A stretch of 64,000 nucleotides of DNA from Benincasa hispida (Eukaryota; Streptophyta; Magnoliopsida; Cucurbitales; Cucurbitaceae). The position numbers and the translations under genes were made by a program. How positions within the stretch are numbered: position 1 is the stretch's first letter; each line of letters begins with the position of its first letter. Shown here one piece after another: positions 1 to 11,700 of this stretch. The DNA is taken from positions 44,956,587 through 45,020,586 of the forward strand of contig NC_052353.1 in assembly GCF_009727055.1 (NCBI RefSeq), read 5' to 3'. Under the pieces are notes generated by a model. It saw nothing but the letters and a program-made list of their open reading frames with translations. It was not told the DNA's origin and did no database searches.

Positions 1-514
1 AAAGGATCACAAACAATAAAGGTTTGGGCGTAAGCGTAACACATGCAACAGAAGATTGTATCCATTCAAATATATATATATATAAATGGATAAAATGTTT
101 GAGACCTTACCCTTAGAAACTCTATAACTTTTGCCAGCTAACTATTTCTGCTCGAATGTACTTTGGTTTCCATGCAAAGAGAAAACAGAAGAGCCGAATT
201 GCAGGACAAAACACTCAGTAGAGTTTACTGAGGTTGCAACCTAGATAATCATAAGTTGAGATGTTACCATAAGACTTGCAATGGCTGAACAGGCTTTCAG
301 CATAAATATGAAACATGACCCAATGACAATGTTATAACATTATTTCTCTCTCTCTTGTAATTTTCATCAATCAAATTTAAAGTTTAAGTTTAAGTTTTAA
401 GATGGAAATGCCTATATGTAGTTTCGAGTTTCCAGATCCATCAGTTATTCTGATACACCATACCAGTAGATTACCAAATCATTCATCAGAAATATACAAC
501 TAATAAAGCCTCAC

Positions 515-648
515 CTCTTGTGCTCTAGTTTTAGGCTTGGGGATTCACGATTCCTCATCCCCAAAGCCTATAGATTTTTCTTTCTTTGAGTCATCTGTCA
601 ATGATATCTCTCTTTGTTCGAGTATTCTTTCAATGACATCTCTCGTTT
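515..648 (-). other. unidentified exon-like segment
   Basis: On the minus strand an open stretch of about 33 codons, ending in TGA, lies between a possible acceptor (TTTGTAAG before 648) and a possible donor (GTGAGG at 514-509). The peptide is charged (RDVIERILEQREISLTDD, then a KKEK run and GFGDEES). I do not recognise it. It could be an exon of a captured gene or of the transposon, or chance. Confidence 0.2.
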
Positions 649-910
649 CTTACAAAAGAAAAACACAAATGCATATACACAACAAAAATGGAAAATTTAA
701 ACCATAGCAAATTAATAATAGAACTGAAATCTCATAAGCCAATTTTCTAATAGAAGCATGCTTGGGGGAAATCCCTTAGAAAAATCATCATCAGATGGAA
801 CCAAGTTTCACAATCACAACAACCATCGAATCATATGTTTCTGAAAAGATATATGGTAAATAAACCCAATACATCTAGAAGCTATGACAGGTTAACTACT
901 TATCCAGTTT

Positions 911-1238
911 TAATGAAGGCTATATTTAGACCCATTCAATCTTGTGCCGCACATTAAACTCTTTAAGGTTCAAGATCAACCTCAATGTAATGGACATACT
1001 GTAACCATATACCTTTCATGCTCTGTTTGTAACAGAAACGTAATTATATTATCAACAATTCTAAAATAGGTGTATTAATGAAGGCTATATTTAGACCCAT
1101 TCAATCTTGTGTATCACATTAAACTCTTTAAGGTTCAAGATCAACCTGAATGTAATGGACATACTGTAACCATATACCTTTCATGCTTTGTTTGTAACAG
1201 AAACGTAATTATATTATAAACAATTTTGAAATAGGTGC
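911..1238. repeat. tandem duplication, period 165 bp
   Basis: Two head-to-tail copies (911-about 1073 and 1076-1238), each beginning TAATGAAGGCTATATTTAGA and ending near AACAATTYTRAAATAGGTG. They differ by a few substitutions. The second copy ends about 13 bp before the syntaxin exon, so the repeat lies where the following intron would be on the minus strand. Confidence 0.9.
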
Positions 1239-1250
1239 ATAGGGTAGAAC

Positions 1251-1445
1251 CTGATAGCAATCTCTCCTTATTCAGAAACCAAAGTTGCCAGCTGGTTGGA
1301 GATATTGCTTAATTCATGAATGGTGGATTCAACATTTTGAAGAGCTTCAGCTCTACTCTGCATGTAAATATCTTGTAATGGAACCATCTGTTGCTATTGC
1401 TGCTGCTGCTTCAACAACGGTTGACCATCCCCATCCACCCGCTTC
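1251..1445 (-). pseudogene. SYP31/32-like: captured exon of a Sed5-like syntaxin (SYP31/SYP32 type)
   Basis: On the minus strand a 195-bp exon lies between an acceptor (TTTACAG, just above 1445) and a donor (CAG/GT at 1251). It reads KRVDGDGQPLLKQQQQ, stop, QQMVPLQDIYMQSRAEA, LQNVESTIHELSNIS, NQLATLVSE, stop, GEIAIR. This matches the linker and first half of the SNARE (Qa) helix of Golgi syntaxins of the SYP3 group, which act in ER-Golgi and intra-Golgi fusion. The glutamine run, the MVPLQD-YMQSRAEAL block and GEIAIR are family hallmarks as I know them. Both stops replace Gln codons (CAG/CAA to TAG/TAA, a C-to-T change), as expected in methylated transposon DNA. The C-terminal half of the SNARE helix and the membrane anchor were not found downstream. 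It lies inside the CACTA element, so capture is the natural reading; an older pseudogene into which the element fell cannot be excluded. Confidence 0.78.
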
Positions 1446-1744
1446 CTGTAAATTTACAAGCAACATAATTTTCATTTCACCACATGATAATAATTTAATT
1501 AACTTTGACAGGATTACAGGAAAGTAGATACCAGTATGACCAAAGAAAAGGATCAAAAGCAAAGAAGCAATATAGCACAACATAATTTTTTAAATATAGG
1601 AGCCTATGTGCACTTTCATTAAAACAAGGATAACAGACCCCCCAGCTTCAGCATGACCAAAGAAATTTTAATTACTTGAAATTTTGGCACAAGCCCCATC
1701 GTGACTCCTATGCCCTGTTACTTGAATCTCTACCTTCTTTCCCA

Positions 1745-3355
1745 TCTCCAACTGAACATACAAATCCAGCAAGTTAGACATCCTTAATGTACATATATGC
1801 AAATATCCAATATTCGAAAACAGACACTTAAACAGAATCATAGATAATCAATTCTACCTGAAAGAGAAGTTCGTATACAAGAATATCCAATATTTCAATA
1901 TAGACACTTAAAACAAAATCATAGATATGCAACTCACTCTTAACTGAAAGAGAGGAAAGTCTTCCTTATAGAATAAAGAAAAACATGCAAAGGCAACCGA
2001 CCAAATTCGCAAGAGAAAAACAACAACAATCCAATGATTGGCAAACAGATGAACATAAACAATAGCATCTGCTTCTTATGATTACTCATATCATACAACC
2101 AAGCACAAAAGTCAATTCAATTCGATTCAACCATATTCTCCTGAGATATTATATTGTAGTGATGATGTCCGTAATCGTGAAAGAAAACAAGACTAAACCA
2201 CGATCTCAAACATCATTAATTAACCTCTAAGCCCCAACAAATACAAATCTTGAAAAACAAATGACAACAAGACTAAACTAACAATCTTAGATTTGCCAAT
2301 AAGAACAATCAACAAATTGGAGACAACCATTTCTTACACAGTTTTACGCCCCTGATTCTCTTGGATAAAGAAAGTGCGTGAAAGTAGAGCAACTTCGAAA
2401 ATGAATAGATAGAATAAAACCTGGTCGCAAATTACCTATTCTTGAATGGCATCTGAAACGCTCTAGATAGAGATTCTGGAAGAAGTCATAACCCTCCGAT
2501 CTTTATTGCTCTAAATTACATAGAACCCAAACAGTTGTTCGGCACAAATCAAAACTTGAAAAGAAAGGAGATGCTGAAAAGAAACATCTACATTTCCATC
2601 TAAACATACAAATCCAGCAAGTTAGAAATCCTCGAAGTATGTATACGCGAATATCCAACATTCGAAGAATAGACACTTGAACAGAATCATAGATATGCAA
2701 CTCTAACTTAAAGAGAGGAAAATCTTCCTTATAGAATAAAGAAAAGCATGCACAGGCGACTAATCAAATTCACAAGAGAAACAACAACAATCCAATTACT
2801 GGAAAACCGGATGAACATAAACAATAGTTTTTTATTCTTATGATTCCTCGTAGCCATACAACCAAGCACAAAAGTCAATTCAATTTTATTAAACCATATT
2901 CTCCCTAGATTAAATCGCAAAAAACAAGCCTCCTGATGTCCATAATCATGATGAAAGAAAACAAGACTAAACCAAGGATCTTAGACTTCTTTAATTAGCC
3001 CCCAAGCAACTCAAATCTTGAAAAATAAATGATAACAAGAGTAAACCAATGATTTCAGATTTGAGAACGCAATATTACCAACAAGAACTATCAAGCACCA
3101 TTTCTTACGTGGAGTTTTACGCCTCTGGTTCTCTTGGATAAAGAAAGTGCGTGAAAGTAGATCAACTTCGAAAATTAAAAGATAGAAGAAAATCTGGTCG
3201 CAAAGAACTAGTTCTTGAACGACATCTGACAATTTGACGCTCTAGATAGAGATTCCGGAGAAAGACATAGTGAGTACACAAGGGTTTCTCCTCTGATCTG
3301 TCACAAAACCGAATGATAGCACAAATCAAAACTTGAAAAGAAAGGAGATGCTGAA
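1745..3355. repeat. local duplication of about 0.8 kb (1745-2580 and 2600-3355)
   Basis: Long matching blocks occur twice in the same order: ACAAATCCAGCAAGTTAGA, the block around CTTATAGAATAAAGAAAA, TCCAAT plus AACAGATGAACATAAACAAT or its variant, the block ending GGATAAAGAAAGTGCGTGAA, GCTCTAGATAGAGATTC, and finally AACTTGAAAAGAAAGGAGAT. The copies have drifted by many substitutions and short indels. On the minus strand each copy holds a short ATG-initiated piece (ATGYCRTTCAAGAA) that could be a first exon of the captured gene, but it breaks at once and I cannot tie it to syntaxin. Confidence 0.85.
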
Positions 3356-3521
3356 GAATTATAATCGAGATAGGGTTTGGGCGATGCTAAAGAAAGGGGT
3401 GGTGAACGGCGCGGCACAGAGATAGGGTTTGGGCGAAGAATGATAATCGAGAAGGACACGATAAATTAGGGATATATTATTTAATAAAATAAGAGAAAGA
3501 ACATTACACCTTTAATGTTGT

Positions 3522-3564
3522 TTTTAAACCGACATTAAAGCCCATCTTCAATGTCGGTTTAAAA
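3522..3564. repeat. subterminal hairpin of the CACTA element
   Basis: TTTTAAACCGACATT (3522-3536) is perfectly repeated in inverse orientation as AATGTCGGTTTAAAA (3550-3564) with a 13-base loop. The stem contains the ACCGACATT motif repeated near the transposon end, so it is probably a pair of transposase-binding motifs. Confidence 0.85.
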
Positions 3565-3627
3565 CTGACATTATACATCCAATTTCACTTTTTCCAACCG
3601 ACATTAAAGTCCGAATTTCTTCTAGTG

Positions 3628-5319
3628 GTACCTGGCTTGATTTTATAAATCCACTTTGACTGAATGAGTTTCTGATTAGGAAGCCTTGGAACTAATTAGC
3701 ATGTCTGATTCTTCTGTAACGAGAACAACTCTACTTCCATATCATTCTTCCATTGTTCCTTCGAATTAGATACAATTGCCTCCTCAAAAGTAAGAGGCTC
3801 TGCTTCAATATTGTCAACTGCACAAGTAAGAGCATAAGAAACTAAATTAATATAACCATACCTTGTAGGAGCCTACCTCACCCGCTGAGGCCTGTCACGT
3901 GTAAGCTGATAGTTTTGTAGATCACTGCTACTTGAGCTTTCTTCATCGAAAGCTCCCTCATCAATCAAAGTCCTCTGCAGTTAAGGCTGTCTACCATCAG
4001 AACTAGATGACTGATCACTGGATTCGCCTGAACTAACTGATGGTCGTGCTTTAGAATCAATTCTAACCTCTTCCTCAACCTGATCAACTGTCTGTTGTTT
4101 CTGCTGCTCTTTGACACGAAATGACATCTCTGCTTCATTAAAGGTCACATCTCTACTGATAATATATTTATTTCTGCCCTCTTTCAAGCACCAAAGTTTA
4201 TATCCTTTTAACACCCTGAGGATAGCCAATAAACATACATTTCAGTGCCTTCTTATTCAGCTTCCCTTCCTTAACATGAGCATAAGATGAACATCCAAAC
4301 ACTTTGTGATGATCCAAACTTGGAGCTTTTCCTGTCCATATCTCCTGAGGAGTCTTTAGGCCTGAAGTGGAAAACGGACTCCTATTAATGAGATAACATG
4401 ATGTTTGGGCAACTTCCCTCCAAAACTTCAAGGGTAATGAAGCATTTGTCAAGAAACATCTTGTACGCTCCATAATTGTTCTATTAAACCTCTCAGCTAA
4501 ACCATTCTACTGTGGAGTGTACGTAACAGTGAAATGCTTCGTAATTTCCTCAGATTTGCAAAATTGATCAAATTTGTGATTCACAAATTCTAAACCGTTG
4601 TCTATCCTCAGATACTTTACCTTTCTGCCTGTTTGGTTCTCAACCTTCTTTTTTCATTCAAGAAATTTCCCAAAAGCTTCATCCTTATGTTTCAGTGGAT
4701 ACATCCATACCATCCTTGAAAAATCATCGATGATCGACATGAAGTATCTCGAACCTCCCATAGAAGGTACCTTTGTAGGACCCCACAAATATGAATGAAC
4801 ATAATCAAAAAATTCCTTTGGTATTATGCTTCCCTTTCTCAAACTTCACTCTGGTAGACTTTCCCATTATGCAATGTTCACAAAATGAAAGTTCAATGTC
4901 TTTTAACTCCTCCAAGAAAATCTTGTTGTGAAAGAGCTTGAAGACTTCTTTCACTCACATGAGCTAGTCTGTTATGCCATAACATAGACTTATTTGTTTC
5001 TTTCCCAGATGCAACAGTAGCACTACCTAAAACTGTAGTACCTTCCAACACATAAAGGCCATTCCTCAAGGTCCCCTTCAGCTTAACCAAAGAACCCTTG
5101 ATAACCTTCATAACTCCATTCTCAGATTTATAAGAATAATTTGTTCTATCTAATTCGCCCAGAGAAATTAGATTTCATTTGAGTTCTGGAACATACCTTA
5201 CATTAGTATGAATTTTGATCATTCCATCATGTGTTGCAATTCAAATTGACCCAATTCTTTTTACATCACAAGCACTATTATCACCAAGAAAAATTGATCC
5301 CCCATCATTTTCCTGAAAG
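3628..5319 (-). pseudogene. Tork-type Ty1/copia pol fragment (integrase to start of RT)
   Basis: On the minus strand, in order: a gag-pre-integrase zinc domain (LWHNRLAHVSERSL near 4970, then FCEHCIMGKSTRV near 4860, giving the H-H-C-C set); the integrase core (DYVHSYLWGP, IIDDFSRMVW at 4654-4842, NGLAERFNRTIMERTR near 4470-4510); the integrase C-terminal part (INRSPFSTSGLKTP, VFGCSSYAHVKEGKL); a low-complexity linker (4229-3981); and the start of RT (EEAIVSNSKEQW, LIQSKWIYKIKPG), cut at 3628 by the CACTA end. Two lesions stand out. The first catalytic Asp (HSD in relatives) is Tyr, and the Gln before NGLAE is a stop. Other stops and frameshifts occur. The motifs resemble the Tork/Tnt1 lineage. 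Protease remnants lie near 5112-5319, where a solo LTR interrupts the element. Confidence 0.9.
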
Positions 5320-5324
5320 TCAAT

Positions 5325-6921
5325 TGATGACGAGCAGAAATGTACGTTATCATAGGCTTTTTATTTAGAATTATGAGCGCTGATAATAAGAATATGCGGT
5401 GATTATTCTAAGAATTTATGAGAAAATGAGTTTGCATCGACCAGCAATGAGAATCTCGGCTAACCCACTATTATGCGTTATTTTGCATCCAATTGTCTAT
5501 TTTTGTAGCTAATGCAGGAAACGATTCCATGCGGTGAATCTCGTCATCGTAGAGGCATCGCATATGCGATCGCATACGTTCGACGCATGGATGTTGCGGC
5601 CATTAACCGCATGCGTCCATCGCATAGAGGTTGCGGCTACAGAATATAACCATAATAGAGGGATGACCGCAAGGGTGGTGGAATGTGATGATACTCCAGA
5701 AACCCAAGCATGAACGCATACCTNNNNNNNNNNNNNNNNNNNNNNNNNCGAGGTATCAAAAGGCGATGTTGACATTTCACCTACCAAGCCGTTAGCAATA
5801 GAGATTCAGAGCAGGTCCATCACGCCGTTAGCAGCAGAAATTCAGAGAAGGACCATTATGCTGTCGGCGATCAAACTCTATAAATAGAAGCCTTAGATAT
5901 CCTTTACTTAACCATGTGGCATAGACATATGAAGCATTAGCAAACCACATAGCAAACCAACGAGAGGTGTACATTGTGCGAGTGTTGTGAGAAAATCGTA
6001 TTTGCTTAGTGTGATATTGTAGCAACGCTTGTCTATGAGCTGTCAATGGTAGCTAACTGCCCAGGAGGTAAGTGGTTGGAAAATTAAGCAAAATAAGCAG
6101 TGTTTCTAGAGATAGGAATATCTTATACAACCATGTTTATATGATTACCTTGTCTTATGAGTGCATCATTCATCATTTAGGCATACTTGAGAGAGTAGTC
6201 TAAAAACCAAATCTAGGTTTGAGAGAGTTAGATTGGATCGCATAGACAAGAATAGAGGCTTAGAGATAAGTTCTATTTGCTATTACACAGCGTATGCGCC
6301 CTACAGAGGATATGAAAGTAATGCGGTCACATCGCATACGCCAAGAGTAGGATATGGTGATATGTGGTCATCTTGTTTATATGTGAGAGCACGTGAGCAA
6401 GAATAGAGACATAGACATAAGGCCTATCGACACTATCACATATACATCGCATGCGTCATTGTCAAGTGTGTGTAGCATAATCACATAGCTTGCGCTGGTG
6501 GGGTTACCCTTGCGATCAAGTTTAGGGATGCGGTGAAGTCATCCCCGCCATTCTATCTATTTTCTCATGCATTTTATTACGCGTTAACAGTTGCCGTATC
6601 TCTACTCCTCACAATCATACTTCCACTGTTTAATTTGTTAGTTAAGAGTAGGAAGGCGCATAACCTTTAACTTCAATATTTTTTTATTCTTCGCTGCAAA
6701 ACACATTACCTCATAACATTTAGCTACAAGTTCCTGAGTTCGACCTTAGATCACTCGGTAAACTTACGATCTCATTATATTGGCGAGAGAGCAAGAAAAC
6801 TTGTGGCAGGAACACAGTTCATCAAACGCATATTGCATATTCCTTAGTCCAACGCATGACCTGTGATGCATAGAGAGCGAACAATGAACGCATATTTAGT
6901 TACTCTATTTTCCACCCATCA
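5325..6921 (+). mobile_element. solo LTR, long TGAT...CATCA family, copy 1
   Basis: The segment begins TGATGACGAG and ends ACCCATCA, with perfect 5-bp target duplications TCAAT at 5320-5324 and 6922-6926 inside the copia element. It matches 36087-38058 along most of its length. TATAAATA at 5879-5886 fits an LTR promoter. Compared with the copy at 36087 it lacks a few hundred bases after the TATA box. It is rich in CGCATRCG-like words. No coding sequence is present. Strand is assigned from the TATA box. Confidence 0.85.
5724..5748. other. assembly gap of 25 N
   Basis: A run of exactly 25 N lies inside the solo LTR. In the sister copy at 36087-38058 the flanking words (CGCATACCT and GATGTTGACATT) are only about 18 bases apart, so the true gap may be close to zero. 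Confidence 0.99.
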
Positions 6922-6926
6922 TCAAT

Positions 6927-7855
6927 CAAGAAATCCTGATTAGGAGTCATGTGAAACGTGCACCCTGAATCCATAATCCAAGCATTCTGAATATCCCTAC
7001 TGGAGACAATCAAGACCTCTGCTGAATCATACCCATCAGTAACATTTGTTGCATTAGATTCCTCTGCAAGCTTGTTATTTGATGCTTCCTTGCTCTTATT
7101 CTAAAGGTAATTTTTCTTAAAGTGTCCTTCTTTATGACATAGGAAATACTTTTTGACTTTCCCTTTGATTTTGACTTGGATCTCGACTCTTTTCCTTTTC
7201 GTTATTTTTTTCACTTCTGCCTCTGGCCATGAGTAACTTTTCATCCTTGCATTCTTTTTTAATCTCAAGGTTCTTCGTTCTCAAGGCATCCAACACTATA
7301 TCCACTGACAATGAATCCCGTCCATATTTAATAGTTGCCTTAACTTCTCGATACGATTCAGGCAATGCATTCAAAAGAATATCTGCTTTATTTCATCTGA
7401 CATCTTCTTCATTGATGTTATTGAGATCAATTATAATCTTCTGGAATTCATCCAAGACTCTTTCTAAGCCTTTACTAGAGTCCATCTTATATCCAAAAAA
7501 TTTCTATTTTAAGATATATTTATTTGGCAAGGACTTAGTCAAATAAAGACTTTCTGATTTTCTTCCATAACTCGCTTATCGTCGAATAGGTCATCTCACC
7601 CATATCCCTTTTTTCAATTCTATAAATTGTTGGCAGAATGTCTATTTTCCGTCTAAGATTTTGGCTACCTTTTGTTGTACCAAAATAGCTCTAATCTTTT
7701 CCTGCATAACCCGAAATCACCTTTCCTCATCAATTTAACAACTTCGAACTATGTAGACAACGGAGTCATCTGTCAAAATTAATCCAACAAAAAATTATCC
7801 TAAACAACGAATATACGCGCAACACTACCACACACCACTCTTTGGATCGAATGGA
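6927..7855 (-). pseudogene. Tork-type copia gag (copy A)
   Basis: Minus-strand gag of the copia element whose pol lies at 3628-5319. Recognisable words are NALPESYREVKATIKYGRDSL, cut here to its first 20 residues NALPESYREVKATIKYGRDS, and LDALRTKNLEIKKECKDEKL, typical of Tork Gag. The zinc knuckle near 7130 should read C-x2-C-x4-H-x4-C, but the first and last cysteines are tyrosine (YFLCHKEGHFKKNY), a G-to-A change at each site. Several one-base indels break the frame here that are absent in copy B. The part nearest 6927 also holds protease remnants, continuing the element after the solo LTR. Confidence 0.85.
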
Positions 7856-7867
7856 GCTCTGGTACCA
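7856..7867 (-). other. primer binding site, initiator Met-tRNA type (copy A)
   Basis: The minus strand reads TGGTACCAGAGC, one base from the plant copia consensus TGGTATCAGAGC. It lies two bases inside the LTR end at 7870, which fixes the element orientation. Confidence 0.88.
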
Positions 7868-7869
7868 CT

Positions 7870-8381
7870 TGTTGAGAGTTTTGAACCTAACTTAGATGGC
7901 CAAACAAAACGCACAAAAAATCAGCCGAATAAATTGAAAGCAATAAAGAACGAACATCAAGAAATATAGTAGTTCGACCAATTTGGTTCTATATACACTT
8001 TGAGAACCAACTTGAATCAATTTTATAGAAGCGATGAGGAATTTTATAATTACAGATAATCAATAAAAATCATTAAATTTGTAATTTTGATACCCATTGA
8101 TATCGAGAGATCCGCACACGACGTCCCTCGCCAGACGCAAACACTCACCGCCGCACGAGTTAACCAGATGCCTCTCTCTCTCATGGTGGTCTGTTTGTGT
8201 CTTCCACAAAAAAAAAGGCTGCTCCCTTTTTTCCTTAAGGTTCACAATTTTTCAGCCCTAAAGAATAGAAGATGGGTTTATTTACAAAATTGTCATTTAC
8301 CATAATTAAAAGAATGTCCTAGACCTTTAATTCACCAAAAAATCAATAAGGCCCACTTAAAATACCTTGTTATTTTCTACA
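7870..8381 (-). mobile_element. 5' LTR of the Tork-type copia element (copy A)
   Basis: On the plus strand the LTR begins TGTTGAGAGTTTTGAACC next to the PBS and ends TTATTTTCTACA, about 512 bp. The end at 8381 is the TG...CA boundary before AATTCTCATT-like flanking DNA. The 3' LTR is not in the window; it would lie beyond the CACTA insertion. Confidence 0.75.
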
Positions 8382-8398
8382 ATTCTCATTTAATTAAA

Positions 8399-8706
8399 GA
8401 TCCTGTTTGGTAATCATTTGTTTTTTATTTTTATTTTTTTTGAAAGTTAGACCTATATTTTATCAACATTTCTTACAATGATTGCATCTTTTTAAAGTAC
8501 AAGTTGACTTCTTAACCAAATTCTAAAAACAAAAATAACTTTTTGAAAGTTACTTTTTTTTTATTCTCCGAAATTTGACTTGATGTTTAAAACAATTAGT
8601 AAAAAAGTTAGATAACAAAGGAAGAAATTTAGAAGTTGAAGTAGTATCCATACACTTAATTTTCAAAAACAAAAACAAAAAACAAAATAGTTACCAAACC
8701 GGACCT
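8399..8706. mobile_element. MITE-like element, GATCCTGTTTGGTAA termini (copy A)
   Basis: The left end GATCCTGTTTGGTAAtcATTTG is mirrored by TAGTTACCAAACCGGACC on the right, giving imperfect terminal inverted repeats of about 15-20 bp around about 270 bp of AT-rich DNA. Such 'tttggtaaccatt' elements are very common in plant genomes. The target duplication is ambiguous (TAAA-like), so the superfamily is left open. Confidence 0.65.
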
Positions 8707-11700
8707 AAATAAAAAGTATCGAGAAGGTCACACACTTGCGATCTCAGGGGCAACAATATCCTTCTTCAAAAAATAATCATCATTCCTAATAAACACAAAG
8801 ATAACCCTTAAATATGCACAGTGGAACACAAAAGGCAACCCTAACACAAACATTTTGAGCCCCTCAAACAAGGAAACAAAATCGAAGAAATAAATTTTGA
8901 TAAAATCTTGTCGATAAGGAAACTACCAATATATAAAAATAACATGTTGAAGAGAACAACAAACTGTTCTGAAGCTTTACATTATTGAGACATTCCAAAT
9001 GACACACCATAAATAAAGTCGACACAACTTAGATCAAACAAAAAGCCAACGTCCAACAAATATTGGCAAGTAAAAAGCTCTAACACTTCTTAATGCTTAA
9101 ATAAGTGTATTTGCTAATATAAACATAACCCAACTAGAGGCTAAGGTTCAATATAATCCTTCCATCTTACCTATTGTCAAAATAAAAAACAAATTAAAAA
9201 AGAAGAGAGAGAGAGGTGAAGTACGGTAGTAAATGGACAATGTTACAATAATATATTTAATTTTTTGTTTAATTTGTGTTTCTACTATCTAGATTTGTTT
9301 TTAGGGATATTTATAGTATTGGGTATTTCAATTTTTAATTAAATTGAAAAAAGTGGAGAGAAGGGGAAGAATTTTGTAAGTTGAACTCTTAAGAATTAAT
9401 TAGAAGATTGTAATGTGATTTATCAAAAATCCTATAAGAGATCTAGGCTCCGTGAATGGACCTATGAGTCTTGTTATTTATGTATTTTCAATTTTTTTTA
9501 TTCCAATGTTGTGATGTGAGGGGAGATGTTTCACGTGGGGAAGAGGAGATTTATTTTATTATTCTTTGTTACATTGCTTATTAAAAAAATTATAAAAAAT
9601 AAATAGATGTATAGCAAAGAGAATATATAAATATAAAATAATTAATATTTGATGTGGGAGAAAGTTATCAAAAGCTTTCTACCAATCAAATAATATTTAT
9701 TTTTCACGATCCAAGTATTTTAGTGGTAGATCGAGTCGAAAAAAAAAAATATTCAAAGAGAGATACTAAGAGATTACCTTCACCCATTTAGAGTTTGTAT
9801 GGACTTTCTATGGATTAATTCATTGATTTATTCATGCATAGTTCATGGGTTATCTAATTATCAAGCCTAATTGAATGTTTTGAAAAACCCAAACAAACTC
9901 CCTAAGGAAAAGCCAATACGGATATTGATTCCTAAATTAACTAAATATTGTCATACAAGCCTGTTCATTTAGCTAATCGTAGTAAGCACTTGGATTGATT
10001 AGAACATTAGAGTAAGTTGGCCAAATCTTTACCTAACACATTTCTATTCCCTAGGTTTTATTATCTTTTGGCTACTAGATGATCCTAGAAAAGCTAGCAA
10101 TCAAAACCATAACTATAACTAAAAACCTATTACTACTCAAATTAAGCATTGCTATTGATACATTATGGGATACCTACAACATACATTAACGTGGGGCACG
10201 CGAACTTTACAAGTATTTACGATATAATTGTCAATTAATCTACAGCATGGCTCTCCTAATCCAAGGAAATAGAAAACAAATATAAACAGAGAACTCAAGA
10301 AACATTACAACGAAAAATCTCAATTAAACCATAAAAAGTATCCAACCAAACCCTTCAAAACGACGTTTGGACCTTTAGCATCAGTCAATATAATTAATTT
10401 TGGTGCCAAAACAGAAATTACAGAGCAATAACATGAACGAAATCTCTTTGGGTCGGTCACACACATACCATTATGACCGAAACTGAGCAGAATGGTCTAA
10501 AAGTCGGCTAATTTCTTCTCTCCTTTGACCTAAAATTGAAGCAGTATTTTTAGACAAGCGTAGTGTTACGACGGCCAAATACAGCTGTAATTACCGGCTT
10601 TTTCTGTTGTAGCATAATGCACAAGAATTGCGACACTTGAGCGTTATGCTAACTTACCAGCACGAGCATTCCTTGTCGTCAAAAGTCCATTAGCATAGCT
10701 ACGCTGATGGAAGCGTTGTTATGCTACCTTGATATGTTGCATTCTGCTTTGAGGCATACTGATGAACGTTAAGACTAGCGGTAATTACGTTGCTTGCAGT
10801 GTGTTGCTTTTTTCTTTGAGCATAATACTGTCATGCCTTGGTGGAGAGTATTGATGTTGGCTCTAGGGGCATTTTGGTTTAGTTTTATATCTCCTTCGAA
10901 GCCCTTTGATACTCACTTAACTCCATAATTACTTCTAAATTAACACCTGATAATGACTCCACATAATGGTTCAATTATACCTCTCCTTGAAGGTGCTCAA
11001 ATTACATACAAGAATAACTATAAACATATAAAATCTGGTAAGACACAATCTGGAGAATTTAGGTAGAGCTAGATAGCACATTTTCAATTGCTACAAGACA
11101 CCTGCAAACTTAATTCCTCAGCAAATACGGTTAGCAAGCTTAAAACACACATTTATACATATTGAATCTCACACTCACTCAAATTGAGTTCCAACCTAGT
11201 CTCCTAGATTTAATTTGCACTCAAACAACAAAATCAAATAATAATCAATCAAGGAAACAAAATTTTAAAAATTAATTCTGATTATTTCATTCAAAGTGAG
11301 TTTTAAACTCTTCTGATTTCAAGTCCTAAATCAGGCCGAAATGGTTTTAAATGACACCCTCAATTTATTTTCCTACATTGGCTCATACACAAACCATCAA
11401 GCACCAAAACAATCAAGACGGTAATATTTCAACTAGATGCCTAAATTTAACTCTAAGGATCCCTAAACTTGCATTATTTTACCTAGGGGCATTAGCTTTT
11501 ACACAAGACTACAGGGAACTATACTTACTCTTTTCTCCTGAGCCGTCCAACTAATCACAACATAGTAGCTCTTCTACCTCTAGTCTTGCATAACATTACA
11601 AGTATCATTCTTCTTTTCTTTTTCTTATGATATATTCTTTTTCCAATGCCAAATTTTGTCAAGCTATTTTTAGCACGGTTTATTACATCATTTTCTTTTC

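Larger units (their letters stand above)
1..3627. mobile_element. CACTA (En/Spm) transposon, right-hand portion
   Basis: The right boundary is clear. Read on the minus strand from 3627 the sequence begins CACTAGAAGAAATTC, the classic terminus of plant En/Spm transposons. Behind it come subterminal copies of ACCGACATTAAAG or its complement (about 3528-3540, 3547-3557, 3598-3610), the usual transposase-binding layout of the superfamily. The 3 bp outside the end (GTA, 3628-3630) would be half of the target duplication. The element interrupts the RT domain of the copia element to the right. No partner end is visible, so the element probably starts left of the window and all of 1-3627 is inside it; that extent is inferred. 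No transposase (TNPD) motif was found, so this is probably a non-autonomous copy carrying foreign gene sequence. Confidence 0.68.

Noticed and set aside
1285..1527. 80-codon plus-strand frame over the syntaxin exon
   Set aside because: Antisense to the recognisable syntaxin exon, where the polyglutamine codons read as an alanine run.
3421..3640. Region as a terminal-inverted-repeat MITE by itself
   Set aside because: The hairpin is better explained by CACTA subterminal repeats, since CACTAGAAGAAA follows at the border.
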